From Lachnospiraceae bacterium (GTDB lineage Bacteria; Bacillota; Clostridia; Lachnospirales; Lachnospiraceae), in NCBI GenBank assembly GCA_024690205.1, contig JAILCX010000017.1:1-64000 (forward strand): 64,000 nt of DNA, in the 5' to 3' direction. The position numbers and the translations under genes were made by a program. Shown here in pieces: positions 17,667 through 26,107 of this stretch (its first letter is position 1; every line of letters begins with the position of its first letter). The notes under the pieces were generated by a model. It had not been told where the DNA came from. It was given only the letters and a program-made list of their open reading frames with translations, and did not search any database.

Positions 17667-18608
17667 TCAAAGGTGCTTTATAAGTTCATCCCTGACTTTA
17701 TCCATTCTCTCATCGGAAAGACCGAAATCCATTTCCTTATAGCTCCATGCAGATCTTCCTATGCCGTACTTTTCAAAAACGGTATTGATGACTTTGAACC
17801 ATGAAAGAGCATCCTCAGGTTTTGCCACATCAATGACACCGTATTCTCCGCAGTAGAGATTAACGTTATCTTCCTTTGCCTTATCGATGGCATCTTTAAA
17901 CATTTCTTCAAAATACTGTGTTGTCGTTCCGCTTTCTTCAAAAGAAACACGGGCCTTTTGGTCTATCTGATCCGTCCAGTGAGCGCCCTGATGCGTGAAC
18001 TTAAAAGGCTCATAGCAGTGGAAATTATAAACGATCTTATCATCGGTCGCCCGTTCAAGGTATTTGACGGTAGATACAGCATTGTAGTTGTAACTTCCGA
18101 CGATGATATATGAGTCGGGAGCAAAGGCCCTTATCCTTTTAACACAGGTCTTCCATATCCTGTTCCAGGGATCGATATAGCTTTGATTGGTAACTTCGTT
18201 AAGAAGTTCAAAGTATACCGTATCGTTCATCTTTCCAAAGAGCTTTGCAAACTCTTCCCAGACTTTATAGAAGTTTTCCTGATACTTTTCGTTATCGAAA
18301 AATCCGGCTTCCTTTTCGTCCTTATCAAAGGAATAACCGAGTGTCTTGTGAAGATCTATAACGATCTTAAGACCGTGTTTTTTTGCAAGCTCCACGGCTT
18401 TTCCAACAAGGGCGTATCCTTCTTTTTTGATACTCAGATCATTATTTTGGATAACGTTATAATCAACGGGAAGCCTTACATGATCAAGCCCCCACGATGC
18501 GATCTTTTCAATATCCTTTTCGGTGATGAAATTTAAAAGACGATCATCGCTGTAGTCGCACTGCGACATCCATCCTCCCAGATTTACCCCTTTTTTGATG
18601 TCAAACAT
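17667..18608 (-). CDS. GH5 endoglucanase-like glycoside hydrolase, intracellular
   Basis: 313 residues forming a single (beta/alpha)8 barrel. GVNLGGWMSQ opens it; acid/base Glu is in FELLNEVTNQ and the nucleophile Glu in NLYCGEYGVI; HVRLPVDYN and FHCYEPFKFTHQG are further GH5 signatures. No signal peptide, so it likely degrades imported beta-gluco- or manno-oligosaccharides in the cytoplasm. It has its own upstream region divergent from the HD-GYP gene and is followed closely by the LytTR gene. Exact GH5 subfamily and substrate are uncertain. Confidence 0.9.
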   Translation of the reverse strand: MFDIKKGVNLGGWMSQCDYSDDRLLNFITEKDIEKIASWGLDHVRLPVDYNVIQNNDLSIKKEGYALVGKAVELAKKHGLKIVIDLHKTLGYSFDKDEKEAGFFDNEKYQENFYKVWEEFAKLFGKMNDTVYFELLNEVTNQSYIDPWNRIWKTCVKRIRAFAPDSYIIVGSYNYNAVSTVKYLERATDDKIVYNFHCYEPFKFTHQGAHWTDQIDQKARVSFEESGTTTQYFEEMFKDAIDKAKEDNVNLYCGEYGVIDVAKPEDALSWFKVINTVFEKYGIGRSAWSYKEMDFGLSDERMDKVRDELIKHL

Positions 18609-18728
18609 AACCTCTCTCCTTTTATACCGGTTGTCAATGCAGATGCAATGACTGCTGTCTATTATACTACAAATGTGGTATCATTGCGGTTGTAATAATC
18701 ATTAAGTTCCATAAGAGGTGAGCTTTTT
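18609..18728. promoter_or_regulatory. Divergent intergenic region, GH5 (-) and HD-GYP (+)
   Basis: 120 bases between divergent starts. A TATAAT on the minus strand (18661-18666) and a TATCAT-like element on plus (18680-18685) may be -10 boxes, but no good -35 accompanies either. Both genes have purine-rich ribosome sites (AGGAGAGAGG for GH5, AGAGGTGAG for HD-GYP). Confidence 0.35.
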
Positions 18729-20903
18729 ATGAACGAAAATAATTCTGAGCGTTCTGTTGATTTTAAAAGCAACAAGTACCTGGTTTTTCAGATACTGTTT
18801 TTTGCGGGAACTGTAGCAATAAACTTTATACTGCCACGTACCGCTACGGCTTTAAAGCTCCCTCTTTATCTTGATAACGTCGGAACACTGCTTGCCGCCG
18901 TCCTTGGCGGTTATCTTCCCGGTATCGCAGTGGGATATCTTAATAACATCATCAACATGCGGGGCAATCCCGGAAATGCATATTATGTCGTGCTTTCGAC
19001 TCTCATTGCCGCAAGCGGAACCTACCTTGGCCGGAAAGGCGTTTTCGATAAATTCCACAAGGCCATCCTTACGATACCTCTTTTTGCATTCATAGGTGGC
19101 GTGCTGGGATCCGTTTTGACCTATCTTCTATACGGATTCGGCATGGGCGAAGGTATAAGCTCTCCTTTTGCAAGAGCCTTACTTGACAGCGGAAAGTTAA
19201 ACGTCTTCTGGGCACAGATGACCTCCGATGTCGTTATCGATCTTATAGACAAAGGCATAACCGTCGTTTTGGTCTTCATCATACTAAAACTCATACCCGC
19301 ACGATTAAAACCCGGTCTTTGGCTTACCGGATGGCGTCAGGCCCCCATGTCGAACGAGGCATTGCTTGATGCCAAAAGGAATGTAACAAGGTCATTTTCG
19401 CTTCGCGGAAAGATAATCGCCATCATATCGGCCATCATGTTCTGCGTGGCTGTTGTTACCACGATCATAAGCTACATTCTCTTCCAGGGTTTTGCAATGA
19501 AGCAATATACATACAGCTGCCAGAGTGCCGCAAAGCTTGCTTCGGATCTTATCGATCCCGAGAAAGTAGATGAATATATAGCCGAGGGTGACTCATCCGA
19601 CGAATACCGGCTTATTGAAAAAAGACTTGACGGCATAAGATCGGGAAATCCCGATATCGAATATGTCTATATATATAAATTCACCGAGGACGGTGTCATT
19701 GTTGTTTTTGACCTTGATACCCCGGATGTTAAAGGAAAAGAAGCCGGCGAGCTTATTCCCATAGAAGATTATCTTCTTCCCTATAAAGATGATTTCTTAA
19801 GCGGCAGGACCGTCGAGCCGCTTAAGGATGATACAATATATGGGCATCTCCTAAGCGTATTTGAACCAATATACGGAGCAGGAGGAAAATGCGTCTGCTA
19901 TGCCGCAGCCGACATAAAGGTCGAAGATATCAGGCTTGCAAGTCTAAATTACATGACCAAGGTATTTTCACTGTTCATGGGCTTTTATATATTTATCCTT
20001 ACTCTTTGCATATGGCTTGTCGATTACCATCTTATTTATCCCATCTCGGCAATGACGATGTCGGCAAGAAAGTTTGCCTATGATACCGAGGAAGCAAGGG
20101 ATATAAGCATAGAAAGACTCAGACACCTTGAGATCGCAACGGGTGATGAAATAGAAAACCTTTACGAATCGCTTTCAAAGACGATCGCCGAGACCGTCGG
20201 ATATCTTGAAGACGTAGAGGAAAAGGGTGAAGAGATCGCTCACATGCAAAACGGTCTTATCTATGTTCTGGCGGATATGGTCGAGAGCCGTGACAAAAAT
20301 ACCGGTGACCACGTACGAAAGACTGCTGCCTATGTAAGACTGATACTTAAAAAGATGAAAGAAAAGGGATTACATTCGGATATCCTGACCGACGAATACA
20401 TTGAAGATGTGGCGAATTCCGCCCCTCTGCACGATGTCGGAAAGATCATGGTATCGGATACGATCCTTAACAAACCCGGCCGGTTGACCGATGAAGAATT
20501 CGCACTTATGAAAATGCATACGACCGCAGGATCAAAGGTTATCGAAAGTGCAATGTCGCTTGTTTCCGACAGCGGTTATCTTAAAGAGGCAAAGAATCTT
20601 GCAAATTACCATCACGAGCGCTGGGACGGAAGCGGATACCCCAGCGGCAAAAAAGGTGAGGAGATCCCGTTGTCTGCACGTATCATGGCCGTTGCGGATG
20701 TCTTCGATGCCCTTGTTTCAAAGCGAAGCTACAAGGAGCCTTTTACATTCGAAAAGGCCATGGATATCATAAGAGAAGGCGCAGGAACGCAGTTCGATCC
20801 AGAGATTGCCCAACTCTTTATAGAATCAGGTGAAGAAGCAAGAAAGATTTCCTTAGCCCATGAAGAAATGCTGGGTCAGGGTATCAGGCACTTTTCCGAA
20901 TGA
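18729..20903 (+). CDS. Membrane HD-GYP c-di-GMP phosphodiesterase with ECF S-component-like N-terminal domain
   Basis: 724 residues. Residues ~15-200 form five or six hydrophobic segments with LYLDNVGTLLAAVLGGYLPGIAVG, resembling ECF-transporter S components or related multi-TM sensors. A further TM (~227-252), an extracytoplasmic sensor-like domain (~255-400), TM (~405-428) and HAMP-like linker follow. The C-terminal HD-GYP domain (~510-705) has all key motifs: GDHVRKTAAYV (~526), LHDVGKIM (~566), YHHERWDGSGYP (~627-637) and MAVADVFDAL. It should hydrolyse c-di-GMP in response to an external or membrane cue. It stands alone on the plus strand. The S-component resemblance is by pattern only. 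Confidence 0.9.
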   Translation: MNENNSERSVDFKSNKYLVFQILFFAGTVAINFILPRTATALKLPLYLDNVGTLLAAVLGGYLPGIAVGYLNNIINMRGNPGNAYYVVLSTLIAASGTYLGRKGVFDKFHKAILTIPLFAFIGGVLGSVLTYLLYGFGMGEGISSPFARALLDSGKLNVFWAQMTSDVVIDLIDKGITVVLVFIILKLIPARLKPGLWLTGWRQAPMSNEALLDAKRNVTRSFSLRGKIIAIISAIMFCVAVVTTIISYILFQGFAMKQYTYSCQSAAKLASDLIDPEKVDEYIAEGDSSDEYRLIEKRLDGIRSGNPDIEYVYIYKFTEDGVIVVFDLDTPDVKGKEAGELIPIEDYLLPYKDDFLSGRTVEPLKDDTIYGHLLSVFEPIYGAGGKCVCYAAADIKVEDIRLASLNYMTKVFSLFMGFYIFILTLCIWLVDYHLIYPISAMTMSARKFAYDTEEARDISIERLRHLEIATGDEIENLYESLSKTIAETVGYLEDVEEKGEEIAHMQNGLIYVLADMVESRDKNTGDHVRKTAAYVRLILKKMKEKGLHSDILTDEYIEDVANSAPLHDVGKIMVSDTILNKPGRLTDEEFALMKMHTTAGSKVIESAMSLVSDSGYLKEAKNLANYHHERWDGSGYPSGKKGEEIPLSARIMAVADVFDALVSKRSYKEPFTFEKAMDIIREGAGTQFDPEIAQLFIESGEEARKISLAHEEMLGQGIRHFSE

Positions 20904-20916
20904 GCGTATCATCCTA

Positions 20917-20950
20917 CAAAAAAAAGAAGCAGCGTAATGCTGCTTCTTTT
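20917..20950. terminator. Bidirectional terminator between HD-GYP and lipoprotein genes
   Basis: A 12-bp stem (AAAAGAAGCAGC/GCTGCTTCTTTT, 20922-20950) with a GTAAT loop, followed by TTTT on plus and by a long T-run on minus. It serves the convergent genes ending at 20903 (+) and 20964 (-). Confidence 0.9.
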
Positions 20951-20963
20951 ACGTTTCATATAA

Positions 20964-22967
20964 TCATCCAAAGTAGGGCTGGTATCCGAAGATCACGTTG
21001 TCCTTATCATCAAGATATAACATCATCGCATAGTTATCCTTGTCTGCAAGGAATCCTTCAAGTGATGAAGGCCATATCGGATTATATACATAAGGATCGT
21101 TCACATAGAATCTTGCATATTCTGATACGGGATACTCCACTTTGTGCTTTCTGTCGAACTCGACCGAATAATCATTTACCATATCCTTTTCGGTAAGGCC
21201 GTATTTTTTCATGAGATCCTTATCCTCAGGATAGACCACATCTCCCTCGTATACCTCAAATCTTACAGCATCACCCGTTTCATCGGTTTTTGCAGTTACC
21301 TCAGCAAGAACAGCCCTTTTGATCTTTAAATCGGCTAATTCCTCATCAGCTGATGTGGCGAATCTTAAAAGTTCTTCCGTATCTCTGAACCACAGCATCA
21401 TAAGACCGGACATATAGTTAAGCAGCGCTTCATCATCGACGATCGTGCTGTCCTCGTATCTGAACATTGCATATGCGTAGACGAAGTTATCGATCTGGAT
21501 TATCTTTGCCTGGTAATGCGCGGGAGTGCTTACTTCGGCTCCGCTTGAGTCCCACACGGCATAAATGCAGTCAGAACCCTCTATCTTTACAGCATTATCG
21601 AGAGTATACTCATCTTCCGTAAAGCTGTATACGTTCCTTGCATCATCGCTTATCCTTGATACGACTTCATTAACGAGCGCTTCTGCATCGGCCCTGTCAT
21701 TTATATCGTGCCGTACGGTATCGTAGTAGCTTATATTTCTCACTCCGAATTCGCCTTCATATTCATCGGTAAAATCATATGCTTTGCTCTCGGATTCGAA
21801 ACTGTGATTGTAGTTCACAAGCCCCGGGAAAGGTGAATAGTTTCCAATGACATTGTGGTTTTCAAGAAGTGACTGCGAATAAAATCCGTATCCTCCTTCG
21901 GGATTGAATATACCGTATGTCGGCATCTCAACCGGCAGGTTCAACTCATCCGATTCGCCGTCATAAAACTCCCAGCGTACCCAGTCTATATATTCATCCG
22001 TTAAAAACTCCGTAGACATCATAGGGGCGTAGATAAATATTTTATCCGTATCTTCAAGCCCGTAAGCACCGGTATATATGATATTTGTTCCGTCGATTAT
22101 CTCTTCGGTTCCGGGCTCGTGATCATATTCAAGAGAAAGAACTTCGGCCTCGTAGTAATAGTAGTCAAGTTCCTTTGGAGTTCCGAGTTTTCCGGTAAAT
22201 GTACAACTGTATTTGGTTCCGTTTTCCTCATAACCGGGGCCTGTCTCTCCCATGTTGTAGTCATAGTATTCACCCTCGAAAGAACCGTCTTCTTTTATTC
22301 TTAATTCTGTCTCCCATGCTCCGGCACCGCTTGAGAAACTAAACGAGTAGTTCGACATGTCCTCATAAAGAGGATCTCCCAAAGAAAAGCTTACAAAATC
22401 TGCCCTTGCGATCCTTATGGGACTTTCTTCTATCTCTGTCATCAGCCTGTAATAAACAGGATAGTCATCCTTGGTATAAGACACGACGAATCCAAGATCA
22501 TCTTCTTTGGTATAAAGGATAAATCTCACGGGTTTTTTGGGTGAGATCTTATCAATCGATTGAAGCTCCTGTATCACATAGGGATTATAGTCATGAGGTT
22601 CGCTGTCATCTACGGGAGGGTCTACCAGAATACCGCTGTCATAGGATGTTATCCTGTACAGTCTGAAGTCCTCAACTTTTTCGGTCGGAACTATGACTAT
22701 ACCGAGCCTTTCTCCGGTTCCCTCGATCTCATACTTTTCGCATTCGGAGAGTTTTCCCGAATAATCATCTTCAAAGCAGACCTTAAAAGGATATTCAATT
22801 TCGTCTTCCTTTTTATCCTTTTTCTTCTTTTTCTTTTTTTTGTCGCTTTCCTTATCCTCCTGATCTTCTTCTGCAGTATCTTTTTCTTTCGTTAAACTGC
22901 TGCACGCGCTGAGGCTTAAGCTTAATATAAGCATCATCAATATGAGAACGATCGATCTTCTTTTCAC
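20964..22967 (-). CDS. Large extracytoplasmic lipoprotein of unknown function
   Basis: 667 residues from a GTG start at 22967, which has AAAGGA 8 nt upstream. The open frame extends 29 codons further, but those residues do not look like coding sequence. The N-terminus is a lipoprotein signal (KRRS, hydrophobic core, lipobox LSAC). A charged linker with a run of eight Lys separates the anchor from the folded part. The rest is acidic and rich in Tyr/Asp, with repeated beta-strand-like segments; I recognise no domain. It lies alone, with a bidirectional terminator after it and the 53-codon gene upstream. Likely surface-exposed; role unknown. Confidence 0.82.
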   Translation of the reverse strand: MKRRSIVLILMMLILSLSLSACSSLTKEKDTAEEDQEDKESDKKKKKKKKDKKEDEIEYPFKVCFEDDYSGKLSECEKYEIEGTGERLGIVIVPTEKVEDFRLYRITSYDSGILVDPPVDDSEPHDYNPYVIQELQSIDKISPKKPVRFILYTKEDDLGFVVSYTKDDYPVYYRLMTEIEESPIRIARADFVSFSLGDPLYEDMSNYSFSFSSGAGAWETELRIKEDGSFEGEYYDYNMGETGPGYEENGTKYSCTFTGKLGTPKELDYYYYEAEVLSLEYDHEPGTEEIIDGTNIIYTGAYGLEDTDKIFIYAPMMSTEFLTDEYIDWVRWEFYDGESDELNLPVEMPTYGIFNPEGGYGFYSQSLLENHNVIGNYSPFPGLVNYNHSFESESKAYDFTDEYEGEFGVRNISYYDTVRHDINDRADAEALVNEVVSRISDDARNVYSFTEDEYTLDNAVKIEGSDCIYAVWDSSGAEVSTPAHYQAKIIQIDNFVYAYAMFRYEDSTIVDDEALLNYMSGLMMLWFRDTEELLRFATSADEELADLKIKRAVLAEVTAKTDETGDAVRFEVYEGDVVYPEDKDLMKKYGLTEKDMVNDYSVEFDRKHKVEYPVSEYARFYVNDPYVYNPIWPSSLEGFLADKDNYAMMLYLDDKDNVIFGYQPYFG

Positions 22968-23032
22968 GGATTTATTCCTTTCAGTTTTAAATAAATAAAG
23001 CAGGCCTCTACAGCCTGACTTTAATATAGTAA

Positions 23033-23071
23033 CACAAAACCTCCTGATCCGCACAACGGACCGGGAGGTTT
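23033..23071 (-). terminator. Hairpin terminator after the 53-codon small gene
   Basis: A 15-bp stem with one mismatch and one wobble (23037-23051 with 23057-23071, AAACCTCC/GGAGGTTT outer arms), five-base loop, and a short TTTT on the minus strand. It lies 24 nt after the small gene's stop. Confidence 0.65.
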
Positions 23072-23094
23072 CATGCTTACAACTTACATTATGG

Positions 23095-23256
23095 CTATTT
23101 TTTCTGATTTAACACTGCTTCTTTTTCATACTGGGCAAAACTCATTCCGTTGCTGTTACCCTTAAATGATTTTTTTGTAACTGGTTTGTAATAATACGGA
23201 ACCCCGGTTCTGCCCTCATGACCATAGCCGTTGGTAATAGATTTAACAGTCTTCAT
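23095..23256 (-). CDS. Small basic, Tyr/Gly-rich protein (53 residues), unknown function
   Basis: An ATG at 23256-23254 behind a near-perfect AAGGAGG opens 53 codons ending TAG at 23095. The product begins MKTVKSITNGYGHEGRTGVP, then YYYKPVTKKSFKGNSNG, and ends with a short helical-looking FAQYEKEAVLNQKK. It has nine Lys and five Tyr, few acidic residues, no Cys, no signal peptide and no TM. A TATAAT lies ~48 nt upstream and a hairpin terminator follows, so it looks like a self-contained gene. No family recognised. The rest of the 23055-23372 gap holds only these control elements and an AT palindrome (23356-23369). Confidence 0.7.
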   Translation of the reverse strand: MKTVKSITNGYGHEGRTGVPYYYKPVTKKSFKGNSNGMSFAQYEKEAVLNQKK

Positions 23257-23303
23257 ATTCCCTACCTCCTTGTACGAAATAAAAGTGCCAAACCCCGTTC
23301 TTT

Positions 23304-23309
23304 ATTATA
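23304..23309 (-). promoter_or_regulatory. -10 element of the small gene
   Basis: TATAAT on the minus strand, giving a leader of about 40 nt before the 53-codon gene. No convincing -35; AT-rich sequence upstream may act as an UP-like element. Confidence 0.4.
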
Positions 23310-23355
23310 TATCGGTCATATTTTGTATATTCTTAACACCCGGTTACAAAATAAA

Positions 23356-23369
23356 TACAATATATTGTA
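23356..23369 (-). promoter_or_regulatory. AT-rich perfect palindrome after metY
   Basis: TACAATATATTGTA, a 14-base perfect palindrome three bases after the metY stop, followed by TTTATTTTG on the minus strand. It could be a weak terminator for metY or a regulator site for the downstream small gene. Confidence 0.35.
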
Positions 23370-23372
23370 GTT

Positions 23373-24641
23373 TTATGCATCAAGAGCCTGTTTGATGTCA
23401 TCGAGTATATCATCGACATGCTCGATACCGACTGACAATCTGATCATGCCGGGATCGATGGAAGCTGCCTTTAACTGTTCGTCTGATAACTGTCTGTGTG
23501 TATGTGATGCAGGATGAAGTACGCAGGTCCTTGCATCTGCCACGTGTGTAACAACGGCCGCAAGCTTAAGCGCGCTCATGAAGCGCTCTGCTCCGCTCCT
23601 TCCATCCTTTAAGGCAAACGAGATTACCCCGCATGTGCCCTTGGGCATGTACTTCTTTGCACGTTCATAGTACTTGTTGGAAGGAAGTCCCGGATAATTG
23701 ACCCATGAAACCTTGGGATGTGCTTCAAGAAATTCAGCGATCTTTTGAGCATTATAGCAGTGTCTTTCCATACGAAGCGCAAGGGTTTCAAGTCCCACGT
23801 TTATGTAGAATGAATTCTGCGGAGCCTGACATGCTCCGAGGTCTCTCATAAGGCAGGCAACCGCCTTCATGATATATCCGCTCTTTCCGAATTTCTCGGC
23901 AAAAACAAGTCCGTGATATGATTCATCGGGTTTGCAAAGTCCGGGATATTTATCCGGATATTTTGAAAAGTCGAAGTTGCCCGAATCAACTATGCATCCG
24001 CCTATCGTAAGCGCATGTCCGTCCATGTACTTTGTAGTTGCGTGAGTAACGATATCTACACCGAATTCAAAAGGTCTGCAGTTTATCGGTGTCGGGAAAG
24101 TATTGTCAACTATAAGCGGTACGCCGTGCTTATGTGCGACTTTTGAAAACTTTTCAAAATCAAGGACTATGAGTGAAGGATTGGCCACGCTTTCCGCAAA
24201 CACGCATTTGGTATTTTCCTTAAAGGCCTTGTCGAGTTCTTCTTCGCTTGAATCCGGGTCAACGATCGTGACGTCTATTCCCTGCTTTTTTAATGTTACG
24301 GTAAGGAGATTAAACGTTCCCCCGTATATTGAAGATGAAACAACTATGTGATCACCGGCTTCGGCTATGTTAAATACCGCAAAATAATTGGCAGACTGTC
24401 CTGATGATGTGAGCATTGCAGCTTCTCCGCCTTCAAGCTCACAGATCTTTTTGGCCACCATATCATTTGTGGGATTGGCAAGTCTGGAGTAAAAATACCC
24501 GCTCGCATCAAGATCGAACAATTTGGCCATACTCTCTGAGTCCGTATACTTAAACGTCGTACTCTGGATGATGGGCATCACTCTGGGTTCACCGTTTTGA
24601 GGAGTATAACCTCCCTGAACACAAATTGTTTCTTTTCTCAT
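23373..24641 (-). CDS. metY: O-acetylhomoserine sulfhydrylase (MetY)
   Basis: 422 residues, typical of the MetY branch of the Cys/Met PLP enzymes. GGYTPQNGEPRVMPIIQSTTFKY opens it; GYFYSRLANPTND and the phosphate-binding SSGQSANYFA are present; the Schiff-base Lys204 lies in HATTKYMDGHALTIGG. It makes homocysteine from O-acetylhomoserine and sulfide. It is the third gene of a LysR-GNAT-metY operon, with a 15-nt gap to the GNAT gene. No SAM riboswitch is apparent upstream, so control probably rests with the LysR protein. Some family members prefer methanethiol; sequence does not distinguish this. Confidence 0.92.
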   Translation of the reverse strand: MRKETICVQGGYTPQNGEPRVMPIIQSTTFKYTDSESMAKLFDLDASGYFYSRLANPTNDMVAKKICELEGGEAAMLTSSGQSANYFAVFNIAEAGDHIVVSSSIYGGTFNLLTVTLKKQGIDVTIVDPDSSEEELDKAFKENTKCVFAESVANPSLIVLDFEKFSKVAHKHGVPLIVDNTFPTPINCRPFEFGVDIVTHATTKYMDGHALTIGGCIVDSGNFDFSKYPDKYPGLCKPDESYHGLVFAEKFGKSGYIMKAVACLMRDLGACQAPQNSFYINVGLETLALRMERHCYNAQKIAEFLEAHPKVSWVNYPGLPSNKYYERAKKYMPKGTCGVISFALKDGRSGAERFMSALKLAAVVTHVADARTCVLHPASHTHRQLSDEQLKAASIDPGMIRLSVGIEHVDDILDDIKQALDA

Positions 24642-24656
24642 TTTCTTTCTCCTTTA

Positions 24657-25142
24657 TCAAAGCTCCTTCTCGAAGCAAATATAATCCTGTTCATACATAT
24701 AGACCTCGCCTACGGTGTTAAAATCAAGTGCCGAATATGATCTTAAGGCCTTTATGTTATATTTGTTGACGAGGAAATGAATGCTCTTAAAGCCTCTTTT
24801 TTTAAGTTCGTCCATCCCGAATCTTAAAAGTTCCCTGGCCAATCCCCTGTTTTGCATATCAGGGCGTACTGCAAGCCTTGAAAGCTCTCCTCCGGGGGCA
24901 AGGTTTTTATCCCAATATTCAATGGCCTCAACCTGTTCGTCTTTATCTATCGAGACCGCCCCTATTATACCGTCCTTTGATCTCATTACAAAAGCAGAGT
25001 TTCTTTTAAGATCAAAATCTATCGTTTCCTCACTTGGATAATGATCATCCCACGGGCAATACTCCCTTCCGATCTGAGTCTTATAAAGAGCAAGGAGTTC
25101 CTTGCGGTCATCTTCGGTTGCGTTTTCTATTTTGTACTCCAT
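24657..25142 (-). CDS. GNAT family N-acetyltransferase
   Basis: 161 residues with the GNAT acetyl-CoA motif A: LSRLAVRPDMQNRGLARELLRF (R/Q-x-x-G-x-A pattern) followed by LVNKYNIKALRSYSALDF (motif B). It transfers an acetyl group to an amine of an unidentified substrate. It begins one base after the LysR stop and is followed by metY, so a role in sulfur amino acid metabolism or detoxification of a related amine is possible but inferred only from context. Confidence 0.88.
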   Translation of the reverse strand: MEYKIENATEDDRKELLALYKTQIGREYCPWDDHYPSEETIDFDLKRNSAFVMRSKDGIIGAVSIDKDEQVEAIEYWDKNLAPGGELSRLAVRPDMQNRGLARELLRFGMDELKKRGFKSIHFLVNKYNIKALRSYSALDFNTVGEVYMYEQDYICFEKEL

Positions 25143-25143
25143 C

Positions 25144-26043
25144 TTATTTCTTCCCCGGTATCATATTACCACAAATATCTGTCCAAAACTCATCCGCGAC
25201 TATCGAAAGATCCCTGTCGGCGCTTCGGACGAGAATATATTTTGCTTTGACTTCGGGTTTAATGATCTTTTTAATTACTACGCCTTTATCAACATAATTT
25301 CTGACCGAATCAGGGTATATCGCAATACCGGTGCCTTTTGCCGTAAGTTCATATGCGTTTAACATATGCGCTATCCTGCAAAAAATCTTTGGTTCAAGTC
25401 CAAGAGGAGAAAACCAGTTAAGAATCTCCTGCTTTCTTGACTGTCTTGAGGGAATAATGAGTTCATACGGAGCAAGTTCCTTTAATTCTATGCTGTCTTT
25501 TTTGCCTTTGGTTTTGGCAAGAGGATGATCCAGGGGTATCATCGCAACCCAGGGTTCTTCATAAACCGGAACACCGACCAGTCCTTCCTCGTCATAAGGC
25601 GCTGTTATAACACCGATCTCGCATAGTCCGGATTGCACCCTTTTAACGACATCATCGGTATTTCCGTTCCAAAGCTCATATTCGACCATTGGATATATGC
25701 TCTTAAAATCGGCGATCCACTCTGCGAACAGAGCAGGTGCCTTTCCCTCTATGGTCGCAAGATACAATGTCCCTGAAAGTCCCTCGTTCATCTCCCTGAT
25801 ATCTTCAACGGATTTATCGGAAAGCTGCCTTATCCTCAGCGCATATTGTAAGAATCGCTCTCCTGCTCCGGTAAGCGAAAGTCCTTTGGCCTTTCTTACA
25901 AAAAGCTGAGCGTTAAGTTCTTCTTCGAGGTCCCTTATCTGACGGGAAAGCGGCGGCTGTGCTATATGAAGTTTTTCTGCTGCCTTGGTAAAGCTTCCTT
26001 CCTCAACAACGGTCAGGAAATACCTGATATGACGTAGTTCCAT
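25144..26043 (-). CDS. LysR family transcriptional regulator
   Basis: 299 residues from the ATG at 26043 (behind GGGGAG). The frame opens 22 codons earlier, but MELRHIRYFLTVVEEGSFTKAAEKL is the canonical LysR start, so the extension is rejected. The winged HTH covers 1-60 (HIAQPPLSRQIRDLEEEL); the effector domain covers ~90-295. It heads the GNAT-metY operon and probably regulates sulfur assimilation, binding something like O-acetylserine or O-acetylhomoserine (inferred). A T-N11-A palindrome (26080-26096) in its leader suits autoregulation. Confidence 0.93.
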   Translation of the reverse strand: MELRHIRYFLTVVEEGSFTKAAEKLHIAQPPLSRQIRDLEEELNAQLFVRKAKGLSLTGAGERFLQYALRIRQLSDKSVEDIREMNEGLSGTLYLATIEGKAPALFAEWIADFKSIYPMVEYELWNGNTDDVVKRVQSGLCEIGVITAPYDEEGLVGVPVYEEPWVAMIPLDHPLAKTKGKKDSIELKELAPYELIIPSRQSRKQEILNWFSPLGLEPKIFCRIAHMLNAYELTAKGTGIAIYPDSVRNYVDKGVVIKKIIKPEVKAKYILVRSADRDLSIVADEFWTDICGNMIPGKK

Positions 26044-26079
26044 GACTCCCCTTTCACTCTTTAACAGGTCGTTTTTAAC

Positions 26080-26096
26080 TATACCTTTTGGGTATA
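26080..26096 (-). promoter_or_regulatory. LysR-type T-N11-A palindrome
   Basis: TATACC-N5-GGTATA, perfect 6-bp arms containing the T-N11-A LysR core. It lies just downstream of the predicted start of the lysR transcript, a position expected for autorepression. Confidence 0.6.
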
Positions 26097-26107
26097 TAAC
26101 TACCATC

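Noticed and set aside
22968-23054. 29-codon upstream extension of the lipoprotein frame
   Set aside because: The GTG at 22967 has a proper Shine-Dalgarno and yields a clean lipoprotein signal; the extension would bury it and overlaps the leader region.
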